From positions 13,621 through 77,620 of the forward strand of contig CAYPCQ010000031.1 of assembly GCA_964409245.1 (NCBI GenBank): 64,000 nt of DNA, read 5' to 3'. The notes below the pieces were generated by a model that worked only from the letters and a program-made list of their open reading frames with translations, did no database searches and was not told where the DNA came from. Source of the stretch: CAIMWS01 sp964409245. GTDB lineage: Bacteria > Verrucomicrobiota > Verrucomicrobiia > Limisphaerales > UBA1319. The translations under genes and the position numbers were made by a program. This document shows, in pieces, positions 36,924 through 46,188 of this stretch (position 1 is the stretch's first letter; each line of letters begins with the position of its first letter).

Positions 36924-38213
36924 ATGGATGTCCCTATAATCCCCAAACCTCAAGCCCGGCTCTATCCGCTGGATTGCGCCATTCAACATTACCCGTGGGG
37001 TGGCTATGATTTCATCCCTAAACTTTTGGGCGGGGGCAACTTGGAGCGAAAACCCTGCGCCGAATTGTGGATCGGAGCCCATCCGCAAGCCCCCAGCCAG
37101 GTGTTGGGCCTGGCCGCCAAACCGCCCAGCCTGCTCCAGTTGGTTGAATGCCATCCTTCCGAAATCCTGGGGGTGGGGGTGAGCCGGGCATTCAGGAACC
37201 AACTGCCTTACCTTTTAAAAATATTGGATGCCCGGCAAATGCTATCCATCCAGGCGCATCCCAACCGGGACCAGGCCGAGGCGGGGTTCAACCGCGAGCA
37301 ACAGCTGGGGATCGATATCAAATCACCGCAGCGCAATTACAAGGATGCCAACCCCAAGCCCGAAGTGCACGTGGCCTTGACGGAGTTTTGGATGTTGCAC
37401 GGATTCCGGCCATGGGCAGAGATCGCCAACACCCTGGCGGTCGAGCCGGGGTGGCAGATGCTGGCAGTTGCGGCGGGCCGCCATCCAGGGCAGGCCAAAC
37501 CTGATTTGGAGAGCCAGGGCGATCAGATTAAGAGCCTTTACTGCCGGATCATGACCATGCCGCAAACCGAAATCGATCAACTGCTGCGGCCACTGGCAGG
37601 CCGCTTGCAGCAGAATCCCCCCGGCGACAAAAACCACCCCGATTATTGGGCTTATTTGGCGATGCGGGATTTCCCTTTGCCCGGTGGCCATCTGGACCGG
37701 GGGATTTTTTCCATATACCTCCTGAACCTGGTGCATTTGCTGCCGGGCCAAGGCACCTACCAGGGCGCGGGGATTTTGCACGCCTACCTGGAAGGTGTGA
37801 ACGTGGAATTGATGGCCAATTCCGACAACGTGTTGAGAGGAGGGCTGACACCCAAACATGTGGACGTTGGGGAATTGATGAAAACCCTGGTTTTTTCTTC
37901 GGGAACGCCCGAAATTCTCACTGGCCAAGCTACCGCGGGACCGGAGCGGTTTTTTGCCACTCCTGCCCGGGAATTTTTGTTGAGCCGGATCGAATTATCT
38001 CCCGGAATCACTTATGCTGCTCCTCCGGGCCATAGCGCGGATGCTTTGATTGTCCTGGAGGGGGAAATCAACGCGCTGGCCCCGGGACAAACCCTGGATC
38101 TGAAGCGAGGCGCGGTGCTTTTAGCACCTTTTGGTGTGCCCTACCGGCTGGCTGCTGATCGGTCTCCCGCCACCGTCTTCCGGGCCTCCATTCCGGAGGC
38201 CCAATTAATGTAG
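36924..38213 (+). CDS. manA: Mannose-6-phosphate isomerase, class I
   Basis: The enzyme interconverts mannose 6-phosphate and fructose 6-phosphate and needs zinc. The 429-residue protein contains the family segments IQHYPWGGYDFIP near residue 14, PCAELWIGAHPQAPSQ near 45, LLKILDARQMLSIQAHP near 97 (metal Gln/His), and the metal-binding GAGILHAYLEGVNVELMANSDN near 288. Length is slightly above 400, normal for class I. It starts eight bases after the prepilin gene, which may be cotranscription. Its stop is three bases from the stop of the convergent TIM-barrel gene. Confidence 0.93.
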   Translation: MDVPIIPKPQARLYPLDCAIQHYPWGGYDFIPKLLGGGNLERKPCAELWIGAHPQAPSQVLGLAAKPPSLLQLVECHPSEILGVGVSRAFRNQLPYLLKILDARQMLSIQAHPNRDQAEAGFNREQQLGIDIKSPQRNYKDANPKPEVHVALTEFWMLHGFRPWAEIANTLAVEPGWQMLAVAAGRHPGQAKPDLESQGDQIKSLYCRIMTMPQTEIDQLLRPLAGRLQQNPPGDKNHPDYWAYLAMRDFPLPGGHLDRGIFSIYLLNLVHLLPGQGTYQGAGILHAYLEGVNVELMANSDNVLRGGLTPKHVDVGELMKTLVFSSGTPEILTGQATAGPERFFATPAREFLLSRIELSPGITYAAPPGHSADALIVLEGEINALAPGQTLDLKRGAVLLAPFGVPYRLAADRSPATVFRASIPEAQLM

Positions 38214-38216
38214 GGC

Positions 38217-39191
38217 TCAAGCCAGTTTCTTAAGGAACTCGACCTCCTTAATGAACACGCTTTTGCGTTCTTCCGCGGTGTATTTGCCAAGCGATTCGTC
38301 CTCGATGCACAGATCGCCGGCGTAATTGGCGGCGCGCAGAATGGATACGATCCGCTTAAAGTCGATATCGCCCTCGTAAACCGGGCAATTGTATTTTCCG
38401 TACTCCCATCCCATGGGCCGACGGACATTCTTTTTTTCCTGCGGAAAGCGGATGCTTTTGCAGTGGGTATGGAAAACCACAGAGGCATACTTTTCAAAAA
38501 TCTTATAGAGATCGTCCAAAGGGTGGCCGAACCAATACAAATTAGCGGTATCCAGCGTCAAGCCCAGGTGGGAAGAGGCGACTCCATCAAAAAGCTTGTC
38601 GAGGAAAGCGGGGTCATTCGTGGTGTTGCCGTGGTTTTCCACGCCAAACCGGACGGATGTATCCTGGACCAAATCGCAAATTTCCCGGCAGGCCTTGATG
38701 GCAAAGGGCAGGAATTCGTCGCGTTTCATCCGGTCAGGCACCACATCGATACGGATGACTTTGACGTTCAGCGCCTGGGCGGCTTTGACGAGCTGCCGGA
38801 TGGAAGCCACTTCCTTGCCGAGCTGCTGCTCAAAGCGATTATGCAAGAGAAACGACGTGATGAGCATCTGGTTTTCGGCCAGATCTTTGCGCAAGGCCTG
38901 AATGCTGGCTTCGGAATCAAGCCGGTATTTGGTATCCGGGTGCGTTAATCCAGGGCAGCCCAGGTCTAAAGTCACTTCCGCCTCTATTCCCGCCAGCCCC
39001 AATTCCTTCATGGCGGACCAGCAATCTTGTTTCCCGGCTACCGTTAAATGGGAGTCGCGGCATGTGATGGGCAGGGCGGATGGACTTTGGGCTGCGGCAC
39101 GCTCCAAAGCGGCTCCCATGGCGGCGGTGGACAGTGCCCAAGTGGCTGATTGTTTGATAAAGCTCCGGCGGGAGTGGTTCTTTGTATTCAT
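38217..39191 (-). CDS. Tat-exported sugar phosphate isomerase/epimerase-like TIM barrel
   Basis: The 324-residue protein starts with a Tat-like leader (SRRSFIKQS, then a hydrophobic stretch ending near ALERAAAQ). The rest matches the xylose-isomerase-like TIM-barrel family. Motifs include GVENHGNTTNDPAF near residue 176 and LGLTLDTANLYWFGHPLDDLY near 205, with acidic and His residues that could bind a metal. The substrate cannot be told; such exported members are common in Verrucomicrobia and Planctomycetes. ATG at 39191 fits the Tat leader. It converges with manA. Confidence 0.78.
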   Translation of the reverse strand: MNTKNHSRRSFIKQSATWALSTAAMGAALERAAAQSPSALPITCRDSHLTVAGKQDCWSAMKELGLAGIEAEVTLDLGCPGLTHPDTKYRLDSEASIQALRKDLAENQMLITSFLLHNRFEQQLGKEVASIRQLVKAAQALNVKVIRIDVVPDRMKRDEFLPFAIKACREICDLVQDTSVRFGVENHGNTTNDPAFLDKLFDGVASSHLGLTLDTANLYWFGHPLDDLYKIFEKYASVVFHTHCKSIRFPQEKKNVRRPMGWEYGKYNCPVYEGDIDFKRIVSILRAANYAGDLCIEDESLGKYTAEERKSVFIKEVEFLKKLA

Positions 39192-39428
39192 ATTAATGGC
39201 ATTAGACGTGCGGGAACTTAATCCGATTTAAAGATCGGTGCAAAATAATTCCAATTTCAGATCCCCCCGGCCGCGTGAGAGGGCGGCGCGGTTGGGAGGT
39301 CTGTCCCCCCTCCAAAAAAACATCCGAAGCTGGTCAATTGGCGATTCCCGAGGCAATTGGCTGCTTGACGGGTTTGAAATTCAGGTTTTGACAAGATCCG
39401 ATTTTTAATCCACGTTCCACGCACAATG

Positions 39429-39455
39429 AGAGAACATTGGTTGGTTCTCTATAAT
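39429..39455 (+). promoter_or_regulatory. topB promoter -10 box with overlapping inverted repeat
   Basis: A perfect TATAAT (39450-39455) lies 29 bases before the topB ATG. The inverted repeat AGAGAAC (39429-39435) and GTTCTCT (39444-39450) with an 8-base gap covers the spacer and touches the first base of the -10 box. No good -35 box is visible. The palindrome could be an operator. Confidence 0.45.
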
Positions 39456-39484
39456 GGCTTAACTGGGGAACAATTCAATTAGAC

Positions 39485-42055
39485 ATGGGAAAAGCGTTGA
39501 TCATAGCCGAGAAGCCATCTGTGGCTGGAGATATCGCCAAGGCGTTGGGCGGATTCTCCAAGCAAGGTGATTATTACGAAAGCGAAGGGTATTTATTATG
39601 CTCGGCCATCGGGCATTTGCTGGAGCTATTCGCCCCGGAAGACCAACTGATCAAACGGGGCAAGTGGTCCTTTGCCCATTTGCCGGTCATCCCGGTGGCC
39701 TTTGACCTGCGGCCGATTGAGAGAACCGAAACCCGGTTGAACCTGCTGGCCAAGCTGATCAAAAGAAAAGAAGTCGATCAGATCATCAACGCCTGCGATG
39801 CCGGGCGGGAAGGCGAACTGATCTTCCGCTACATCATCCAGTTTTGTAAAGCCCATAAGCCCATCCAGCGTTTGTGGCTGCAATCGATGACGGCCAATTC
39901 CATCCGTGAAGGTTTCAAGCGCCTGCGCACGGATGCCGATATGCTGCCGCTGGCCGCCGCCGCAGTTTGCCGGTCCGAGGCGGATTGGTTGGTCGGCATC
40001 AATGGCACCCGGGCCATGACGGCTTTTAATTCCAAAGAAGGCGGTTTTCAGCTGACCACGGTGGGGCGGGTCCAGACTCCGACCCTGGCGATTGTTCTCG
40101 AGCGGGAGGAGAAAATCCGGGCCTTCAAAGCCCGCGCCTATTGGGAAGTGCATGGCACTTTCGCGGTGGAAGCTGGCGAATATCCCGGCCGCTGGTTCGA
40201 TGAGTTGTTCACCAAAGAAAAAAATGGGGATGGCGAGCTGAAATCCGAGCGCATATGGGATCGGACCCGGGCGCAAATCATCTGCGATAAATGCCGGGGC
40301 AAAACCGGGGTGGCCACTGAGGAAACCAAACCGACCACCCAGTTGCCCCCGCTCTTGTTCGATCTGACCAGCCTGCAGCGGGAAGCCAACGGCCGTTTTC
40401 GTTTCTCCGCCAAACGCACCTTGCAAGTGGCCCAGGCCTTATACGAAAAGCACAAGCTGATCACCTATCCCCGAACTGATTCCCGGGCCCTTCCGGAAGA
40501 TTACATCGGCACGGTGATCCAGACCCTGCAGGCTTTTTCCGGCAGCGGGTACGGGCCGTTTGCCGATGAGATCCTGAGGCAAAAATGGGTGCGGCCCAAC
40601 CGGCGCATTTTCGACAACACCAAGATTTCCGACCACTTTGCCATCATCCCCACCGCCACACCGCCCAAGCAGTTGGAGGGGGATGAGGCCGCCCTATATG
40701 ATTTTATCTCGCGCCGGTTCCTGGCGGTGTTCTATCCAGCGGCGGAATTCCTGGTCACCACGCGGATCACCCGGGTGGAATCAGAGCCATTCAAGAGCGA
40801 GGGCAAGGTGCTGGTGAATCCGGGCTGGATGGCAGTTTATGGCAAAGAGGCCCAGACGGACGATACTCCGCGCCTGGTGCCCATCACGGCCGGAGAGTCG
40901 GCCAAGGCCGAGCAGGTGGATCTGGTGGAATGCCAGACCAAACCGCCCGCGCGTTTTACGGAAGCCACGCTGCTTTCCGCCATGGAAGGCGCCGGCAAAT
41001 TGATCGACGATGAGGAGTTGCGGGCGGCCATGAGCGCCAAAGGCTTGGGCACGCCCGCCACCCGCGCGGCGATCATCGAAGGGCTGATTTCCGAGCAATA
41101 CATGATCCGCCAGGGGCGGGATCTGATCCCTACCGCGAAGGCGTTTTCCTTGCTGGCCTTGCTCCGGGCCATGGGCATACCGGAGCTTTCTTCGCCGGAA
41201 TTAACCGGCAACTGGGAGTACCAGCTCAAGCAGATCGAAATTCACCAATCCAACCGGCCCAATTTCATGCAGGAGATTGCGGAGATGACCCGCCAGATGG
41301 TGGAGAAGGCCAAGGGATATAATAAAGACACCGTCGAAGGGGATTTTGGATTGCTGCCTTCGCCCTGCCCGAAGTGCCAGGGGGAGGTGCATGAGAATTA
41401 CCGACGCTTCCAATGCCAGAAATGTGACTTCGCCATTTGGAAAACCGTGGCGGGCAGGCAGTTGGAACCCGCCGAGGCGGTGCAATTGCTCGCCAAGGGG
41501 ATGGTGGGGCCGCTGGAAGGATTCCGCAGCCGCTTGGGACGGCAATTCGCCGCCATCCTGAAGCTGGGGGCCGAAAATAAAATTGAGTTCGATTTCGGGA
41601 ACAAGGACGGCTTGGACAACAGCACCACTCCGGTGGATTTTTCCGGGCAGGAGCCGCTGGGCAAGTGCCCCATTTGCCAGAACCGGATTTTTGAGAATGG
41701 CCCCAGCTATGTGTGCGAAAAGGCTGTCCCACCGCACCGCACCTGCACTTTCCGCTCCGGTAAAACCATCCTCCAGCGCGCCATTGAGCGGGCGCAAATG
41801 ACCCGCTTGTTGGAATCCGGGCGCACCGACCTGCTGCGGAATTTCATTTCCAAGCGCGGCCGTCCGTTTTCGGCATTCCTCGTCCTGGGCAAGGATGGCA
41901 AAGTGGGCTTTGAATTCGCCCCCCGGGCTGCCAAAAAGGCCGATGGAGAAAAAAAGAAAGCTGCTCCGAAGCGCGCCGCCAAAAAGCCGGCTGAAGCTGC
42001 AAAAGTTGAACCCGCTCCAACTGCGGCGCCTGATGAAGGAATTGCCGGGCCGTAG
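39485..42055 (+). CDS. topB: DNA topoisomerase III (type IA)
   Basis: This type IA enzyme breaks and rejoins single DNA strands. The 856-residue protein has the Toprim domain (ALIIAEKPSVAGDIAKALGG at the N-terminus and IINACDAGREGELIFRY near 100) and the catalytic Tyr in LITYPRTDSRALPEDY near residue 325. It has two C-terminal zinc-ribbon-like units, CPKCQGEVHENYRRFQCQKC near 625 and GKCPICQNRIF near 722. It ends in a Lys/Ala-rich tail, which is often seen in proteins from this phylum. Size fits TopB better than TopA. A Xer recombinase gene follows 20 bases on. Confidence 0.92.
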   Translation: MGKALIIAEKPSVAGDIAKALGGFSKQGDYYESEGYLLCSAIGHLLELFAPEDQLIKRGKWSFAHLPVIPVAFDLRPIERTETRLNLLAKLIKRKEVDQIINACDAGREGELIFRYIIQFCKAHKPIQRLWLQSMTANSIREGFKRLRTDADMLPLAAAAVCRSEADWLVGINGTRAMTAFNSKEGGFQLTTVGRVQTPTLAIVLEREEKIRAFKARAYWEVHGTFAVEAGEYPGRWFDELFTKEKNGDGELKSERIWDRTRAQIICDKCRGKTGVATEETKPTTQLPPLLFDLTSLQREANGRFRFSAKRTLQVAQALYEKHKLITYPRTDSRALPEDYIGTVIQTLQAFSGSGYGPFADEILRQKWVRPNRRIFDNTKISDHFAIIPTATPPKQLEGDEAALYDFISRRFLAVFYPAAEFLVTTRITRVESEPFKSEGKVLVNPGWMAVYGKEAQTDDTPRLVPITAGESAKAEQVDLVECQTKPPARFTEATLLSAMEGAGKLIDDEELRAAMSAKGLGTPATRAAIIEGLISEQYMIRQGRDLIPTAKAFSLLALLRAMGIPELSSPELTGNWEYQLKQIEIHQSNRPNFMQEIAEMTRQMVEKAKGYNKDTVEGDFGLLPSPCPKCQGEVHENYRRFQCQKCDFAIWKTVAGRQLEPAEAVQLLAKGMVGPLEGFRSRLGRQFAAILKLGAENKIEFDFGNKDGLDNSTTPVDFSGQEPLGKCPICQNRIFENGPSYVCEKAVPPHRTCTFRSGKTILQRAIERAQMTRLLESGRTDLLRNFISKRGRPFSAFLVLGKDGKVGFEFAPRAAKKADGEKKKAAPKRAAKKPAEAAKVEPAPTAAPDEGIAGP

Positions 42056-42075
42056 ATCACGGCTGGATCGGCCCG

Positions 42076-43029
42076 ATGCGACCAGAAGCCGAAATGGCGC
42101 CGCCTGAAGATGCTGACGCACAGATCGATCAGTTCATCGATTACCTGGCCGCTGAGCGGGCGGCATCCACTTATACCTGCCGCAATTATCTGCAGGCTCT
42201 GACGGATTTCCATGGCTGGTTCTCGCAGGAGCGCGGGCAGCCACCCCCGTGGACCCGCCTGGAGCGCGATGATTTTCGGGGATACCTGCGATACCTGGGG
42301 CGCCACCAACTGAGCCGCAGCGCCATCCGCCTGCGGTTTTCCGCCTTGCGATCCTTTTATAAATTCCTCATCCGCCGCGGGCGGATCACCCAGTCGCCCA
42401 TTAAGAATCTTGCGCTGCCCAAAATGCCCCGGCCGCTGCCCAAATTCCTTTCCCTGCCACAGGTGTTGGACTTGCTGAACGCACCCCTCAAGGAGCTGAA
42501 CCGGGCCGCTTCCCAGCGGGATCAACTTTCCCTGCTGCGGGATACCGCCATCCTGGAGACCTTTTATTCCTCCGGGCTGCGCATCAGTGAGCTCTGCGGA
42601 TTGCGGGGGGAGGATATCGACTTTCCCGGGCAGGTGCTCCGGGTGCGGGGCAAAGGCAAAAAGGAGCGCCTGGTTCCGGTGGGGCAACCCGCTTTGGATT
42701 CCATCCGCTTATACTGGCAAAGCCTGGGGCGCAGCCCGGTGGGAACCGAGCCCGTCTTCCTCGCCAAGAGCACCCGGCCCGATTCTATACAACCTCGGCT
42801 GATCCAATTACGGCTGAAACGCTATCTGGCACTCGCTGGCTTGGATTCTTCGTTGACTCCCCACAAACTGCGCCACAGTTTCGCCACCCATCTGCTCGAT
42901 GCCGGCGCCGATTTGCGCAGCGTCCAGGAGCTTTTAGGGCACGCGCATCTCGTTACCACCCAGATTTACACGCACGTCACCACCGAGCGTTTGAAGCAGG
43001 CGTACGAGGCAGCCCACCCGCACGCTTGA
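42076..43029 (+). CDS. Tyrosine recombinase of XerC/XerD type
   Basis: The 317-residue protein has the N-terminal SAM-like core-binding domain and the catalytic domain. The catalytic Arg is in YSSGLRISELCGL near residue 170. The HxxR motif is HKLRHSFATHLLDAG near 263. LLGHAHLVTTQIYTHVT near 288 contains the second His and the nucleophilic Tyr. XerCD resolve chromosome dimers at dif; whether this is XerC, XerD or an unrelated integrase cannot be settled by eye. It lies just after topB and no dif site was found in the window. Confidence 0.88.
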   Translation: MRPEAEMAPPEDADAQIDQFIDYLAAERAASTYTCRNYLQALTDFHGWFSQERGQPPPWTRLERDDFRGYLRYLGRHQLSRSAIRLRFSALRSFYKFLIRRGRITQSPIKNLALPKMPRPLPKFLSLPQVLDLLNAPLKELNRAASQRDQLSLLRDTAILETFYSSGLRISELCGLRGEDIDFPGQVLRVRGKGKKERLVPVGQPALDSIRLYWQSLGRSPVGTEPVFLAKSTRPDSIQPRLIQLRLKRYLALAGLDSSLTPHKLRHSFATHLLDAGADLRSVQELLGHAHLVTTQIYTHVTTERLKQAYEAAHPHA

Positions 43030-43113
43030 TCCCGGATTGGCCGTTTGGAATTCCGGACTGACCTTTTATTTCCTTTTTGCGCTTTCACCCTCGATGAGAT
43101 ACATTAGCATGTT

Positions 43114-45753
43114 ATGAAAACATCCGCCTTCAGTTTTGTTTTTCTAATAACATTCGTGAGTGGTTTGGATTCCGCCAATTTGCCGGCCCAGGATGCCCTT
43201 AAACTTCAAATCCGGTCCCAGCCGGACCGGGTTCAGCTGCAGTGGCAGTCCAAAATCCCCTTGCCGCTCAGCACGTCTATCGCCCGCTACCAAATCCAGC
43301 GCAGCAGCGACCTGGACAACTGGGAAACGGTGGGCGAAACGGTGGCCGGCCGCATGGGCATTTCCGATGAATCCCTCCAAACCCTGGTGGCTCGCGGGGG
43401 AAGCCAGGCCTATTACCGTTTGGTGGGGCAAGTTGGCAGCGGTTCCGTGAAAGCCAGTGGCGGCGAAGTTTTCGGCTATGGCTCAGCTTTCGCCCGTGAG
43501 CTTGCCCGGTTGGGGCAGATTTCGCCCGGGCAATTCGCGGCCTTATATCCTGCCCCGGTCGATTACCTGAAATCGCTAAGTTTCGATCCCACCACCGCTC
43601 AATATTGGGCCGCCTTTAATGCGGATGCTCAATTCCGGCTGAACGCTGATGAACTCAAGCTGTTCAAGCAGAATGGCTTCGTGGTGAGCGAGCGCCTTGG
43701 AGCCTATAGTTTTGCGGATGGTTTTTACCGCGTTTTCATCAAGGATCTCCCGGTTTTCATCTCGGCGGATGCGATCCTGCAGGCCTGGCATTTTTCCTAC
43801 CAGGCCATGCTCATCGAGTTGGAGGAAACGCATCTGAACACTTTGGTGGATTCCATGCTGGGCGGCATGGTTGCTCCATTGTCCTCGATTTGGACTCGGA
43901 ACCGGCAGGGGGTTCTGAAGGACAGCGTCATGGATGCGGATTATTTCCTGGCCGTGGCCCGCTCCTTATTATCGGGCAAACCGGAGACCACAGTCACCGG
44001 CCAGGATGACCGGGTCGCCAAAACTCTCGCCGCGATCAAATTGGAGCAAATGGTCGATTGTTTCGACCTGTTTGGCGCGCCGAGGGCGGTGGATTTCTCC
44101 CAGTTCAAAGTGCGCGGGCACTACGAAAGTTCCGAGCTGTTGCGGCGGTATTTCCAATGCCTCATGTGGCTGGGGCGGACTGATTTGCGAGTGGCTGGCG
44201 GACCCTATCAGGACGCCGCTTGTGCCGGATCTCATGATGCGGTGCCACGTGAATTGGGAACGGCGATTGTCCTGTATTTTGCGATGCAGCAATCCGGCCA
44301 AATGGGAGCCTGGCAGGAGTTCGACCAGATCATCCAAACTTTTGTCGGCTGGACTGATTCCCTGACTTTTCTGCAGCTTGGAGACCTTCTGGCCGCCGCC
44401 AATATCCGATCCACGGCCGATGTCACTTCCCTGGATGTCATCCAGCAACTCCGGAGCAAGCTGGAGCAGGGACAGGTGGGGATGCAGCAAATCCGCAGCG
44501 ACTACTATTATTCGCCGTTTGGCGCGGCGCAGGTCAAATTGCCCGTTTCTTTCACTGTGGCCGGACAGAAATTTGTGCCCGATAGCTGGGCCTTGGCCAA
44601 GGTGGTATTCGACGAAATCCTTTGGGATGGGGCATGGCCGGCGCCCATGCTTTTCAATAAGGTCAATCGCCGGATTCCCACGGCTCTGGATGTGGCTTTC
44701 AGCATTTTCGGCAATAACCAGGTGGTTCCGGATCTGGTGGAGCGCATTCACGCGACTGACGGACGCGCCTTCCGGGATGGATTGCCCTACCAGCACAACC
44801 TGGCGGCGGTGAGGCGGGTGATCGACAGCCAAAACCCAGCCTTGTGGAACAGCAGCATCTACATGCATTGGCTGGCCTGCCTGCGGGAGCTTTCCGCTCC
44901 GGCCACTGATGCGCAATTCCCGGAAGCGATGCGCACGCGGGCCTGGGCCATGAAAGATCTCAATGCCCAACTGGCTTCCTGGACCCAGCTGCGGCACGAC
45001 ACGCTCCTTTACGCCAAACAATCTTACACCACACCTTTCCTCTGCTCGTATCCCGCAGGCTTTGTCGAGCCCCGGCCGGCGTTTTGGCAGCGGGTGGCCG
45101 CCATGGCCCGGGGCGCGGCCAGCCTGGTGGCCCGGTATCCGATGCAGGGAATGGTATCGTTGCCGGGGAGTTATGGATGGAGCCAACCAATAAATCTGGC
45201 TGAGGTCCATGCGAAACAGGTTGGCTTTTTTAATCAGTTCGCCACCGCTGTTGACCGCCTGCAAGCCATGGCTTCCAAGGAATTGCTGCGGCAGCCCTTT
45301 ACCGCCGCCGAGATCGATTTCCTGAAAAACATGATGGAACGTATGGATGCCTACGGTGGCATCAAACAATACAACGGCTGGTATCCCGCCCTGTTTTACC
45401 GGAATTGCATGGTAGGGAACAATTTCGCCGAAAACCAGGGATCGGATAAATGGGATCCGCTGGTGGCGGATGTGCATACCGATACCGCCGCTGAAGGGGA
45501 TCCCGGCTGCGTGCTGCACGAGGCGGTGGGCAATATCCACATGTTGTTCCTGGCGGTGGATTGCGGCACGGACCGCATGATGTATGCGGGTCCGGTCTTG
45601 AGCCATTATGAATTCGACCTGCCCGGCACCACCCGGAAAACCGACACGGAATGGAAAGACGATCTGAGATCGGGAGCCCAGCCCGCCTTGCCACCATGGA
45701 CCCGCAGTTATTTGGTCCCGGGAAAATATGTCCCTCCTTTCTTGTCCAATTGA
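43114..45753 (+). CDS. DUF3160 domain secreted protein
   Basis: The 879-residue protein starts with a signal peptide (about residues 1-20). Residues about 25-110 form a module that ends IQRSSDLDNWETVGE and AYYRLVG, also seen in other secreted proteins here. The main body matches DUF3160: FADGFYRVFIKDLPVFISADAILQAWHFSYQ near residue 195 and, later, NGWYPALFYRNCM and DKWDPLVADVHTDT. Function of the family is not known. It is exported. The next two secreted genes follow in the same direction, but large gaps make one operon doubtful. Confidence 0.82.
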   Translation: MKTSAFSFVFLITFVSGLDSANLPAQDALKLQIRSQPDRVQLQWQSKIPLPLSTSIARYQIQRSSDLDNWETVGETVAGRMGISDESLQTLVARGGSQAYYRLVGQVGSGSVKASGGEVFGYGSAFARELARLGQISPGQFAALYPAPVDYLKSLSFDPTTAQYWAAFNADAQFRLNADELKLFKQNGFVVSERLGAYSFADGFYRVFIKDLPVFISADAILQAWHFSYQAMLIELEETHLNTLVDSMLGGMVAPLSSIWTRNRQGVLKDSVMDADYFLAVARSLLSGKPETTVTGQDDRVAKTLAAIKLEQMVDCFDLFGAPRAVDFSQFKVRGHYESSELLRRYFQCLMWLGRTDLRVAGGPYQDAACAGSHDAVPRELGTAIVLYFAMQQSGQMGAWQEFDQIIQTFVGWTDSLTFLQLGDLLAAANIRSTADVTSLDVIQQLRSKLEQGQVGMQQIRSDYYYSPFGAAQVKLPVSFTVAGQKFVPDSWALAKVVFDEILWDGAWPAPMLFNKVNRRIPTALDVAFSIFGNNQVVPDLVERIHATDGRAFRDGLPYQHNLAAVRRVIDSQNPALWNSSIYMHWLACLRELSAPATDAQFPEAMRTRAWAMKDLNAQLASWTQLRHDTLLYAKQSYTTPFLCSYPAGFVEPRPAFWQRVAAMARGAASLVARYPMQGMVSLPGSYGWSQPINLAEVHAKQVGFFNQFATAVDRLQAMASKELLRQPFTAAEIDFLKNMMERMDAYGGIKQYNGWYPALFYRNCMVGNNFAENQGSDKWDPLVADVHTDTAAEGDPGCVLHEAVGNIHMLFLAVDCGTDRMMYAGPVLSHYEFDLPGTTRKTDTEWKDDLRSGAQPALPPWTRSYLVPGKYVPPFLSN

Positions 45754-46188
45754 AAAGAAGAGCAGACGCCTGGCACCTGAACCGATGGGGTGGAACTTAA
45801 CCTTGACGGTTAAGCCGTGTGCCTGCATTTGGGGGGAAAGTGCTGGCGCCCCGGATTATTGAGCAAGACGAGAAGTGAGCCGCGGGTCTTGAACTGATCG
45901 GCAAGTGGCATATGACGAAGTGAGCCGCAACAAGATGCAGCCAGCACGACTGACCCGGTTGCATGGGCACGGCCACGGAAGGCAATCCCTTTGGCTGTAA
46001 CCGGGAGAATTGCCGGGACGCCTTGTGGGAGTTGGAATCATCCACCCGCTCCGGCGAGGCGGCGGCGTGGGTTTTTGAGAAATTCAATTTCTTGGAATCC
46101 TCCAAATCCTCCCCTCTGAGCCCGCCGCAAAACGGAACTTCCCGTATAGTGTGCTTGACAGTGGCGGTAAAAAGATCATAATCATTGC
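45754..46188. other. Intergenic region before the LRR gene
   Basis: No protein gene is supported in these 435 bases. Copy B of the dispersed element (about 45815-45982) fills the middle. The rest is the leader of the LRR gene. An open frame on the minus strand exists here but its sequence is the repeat read backwards. Confidence 0.5.
45815..45982 (+). repeat. Dispersed intergenic element, copy B
   Basis: The core CAGCCAGCACG is at 45938-45948. The left end has TGCATTTGG and TGGCGCC like copy A, and the right end has a GGGCACGGCC-type tail, also seen in degenerate form in A and C. Orientation is the same as A and C. Confidence 0.6.

Noticed and set aside
42076..43029. Integrase of a mobile element
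   Set aside because: The protein matches XerC/XerD length and motifs, follows topB closely, and no attachment-site repeats or cargo genes were seen.
43969..45828. 619-codon minus-strand frame opposite DUF3160
   Set aside because: Antisense of a gene with a signal peptide and DUF3160 motifs; no domain in the antisense product.
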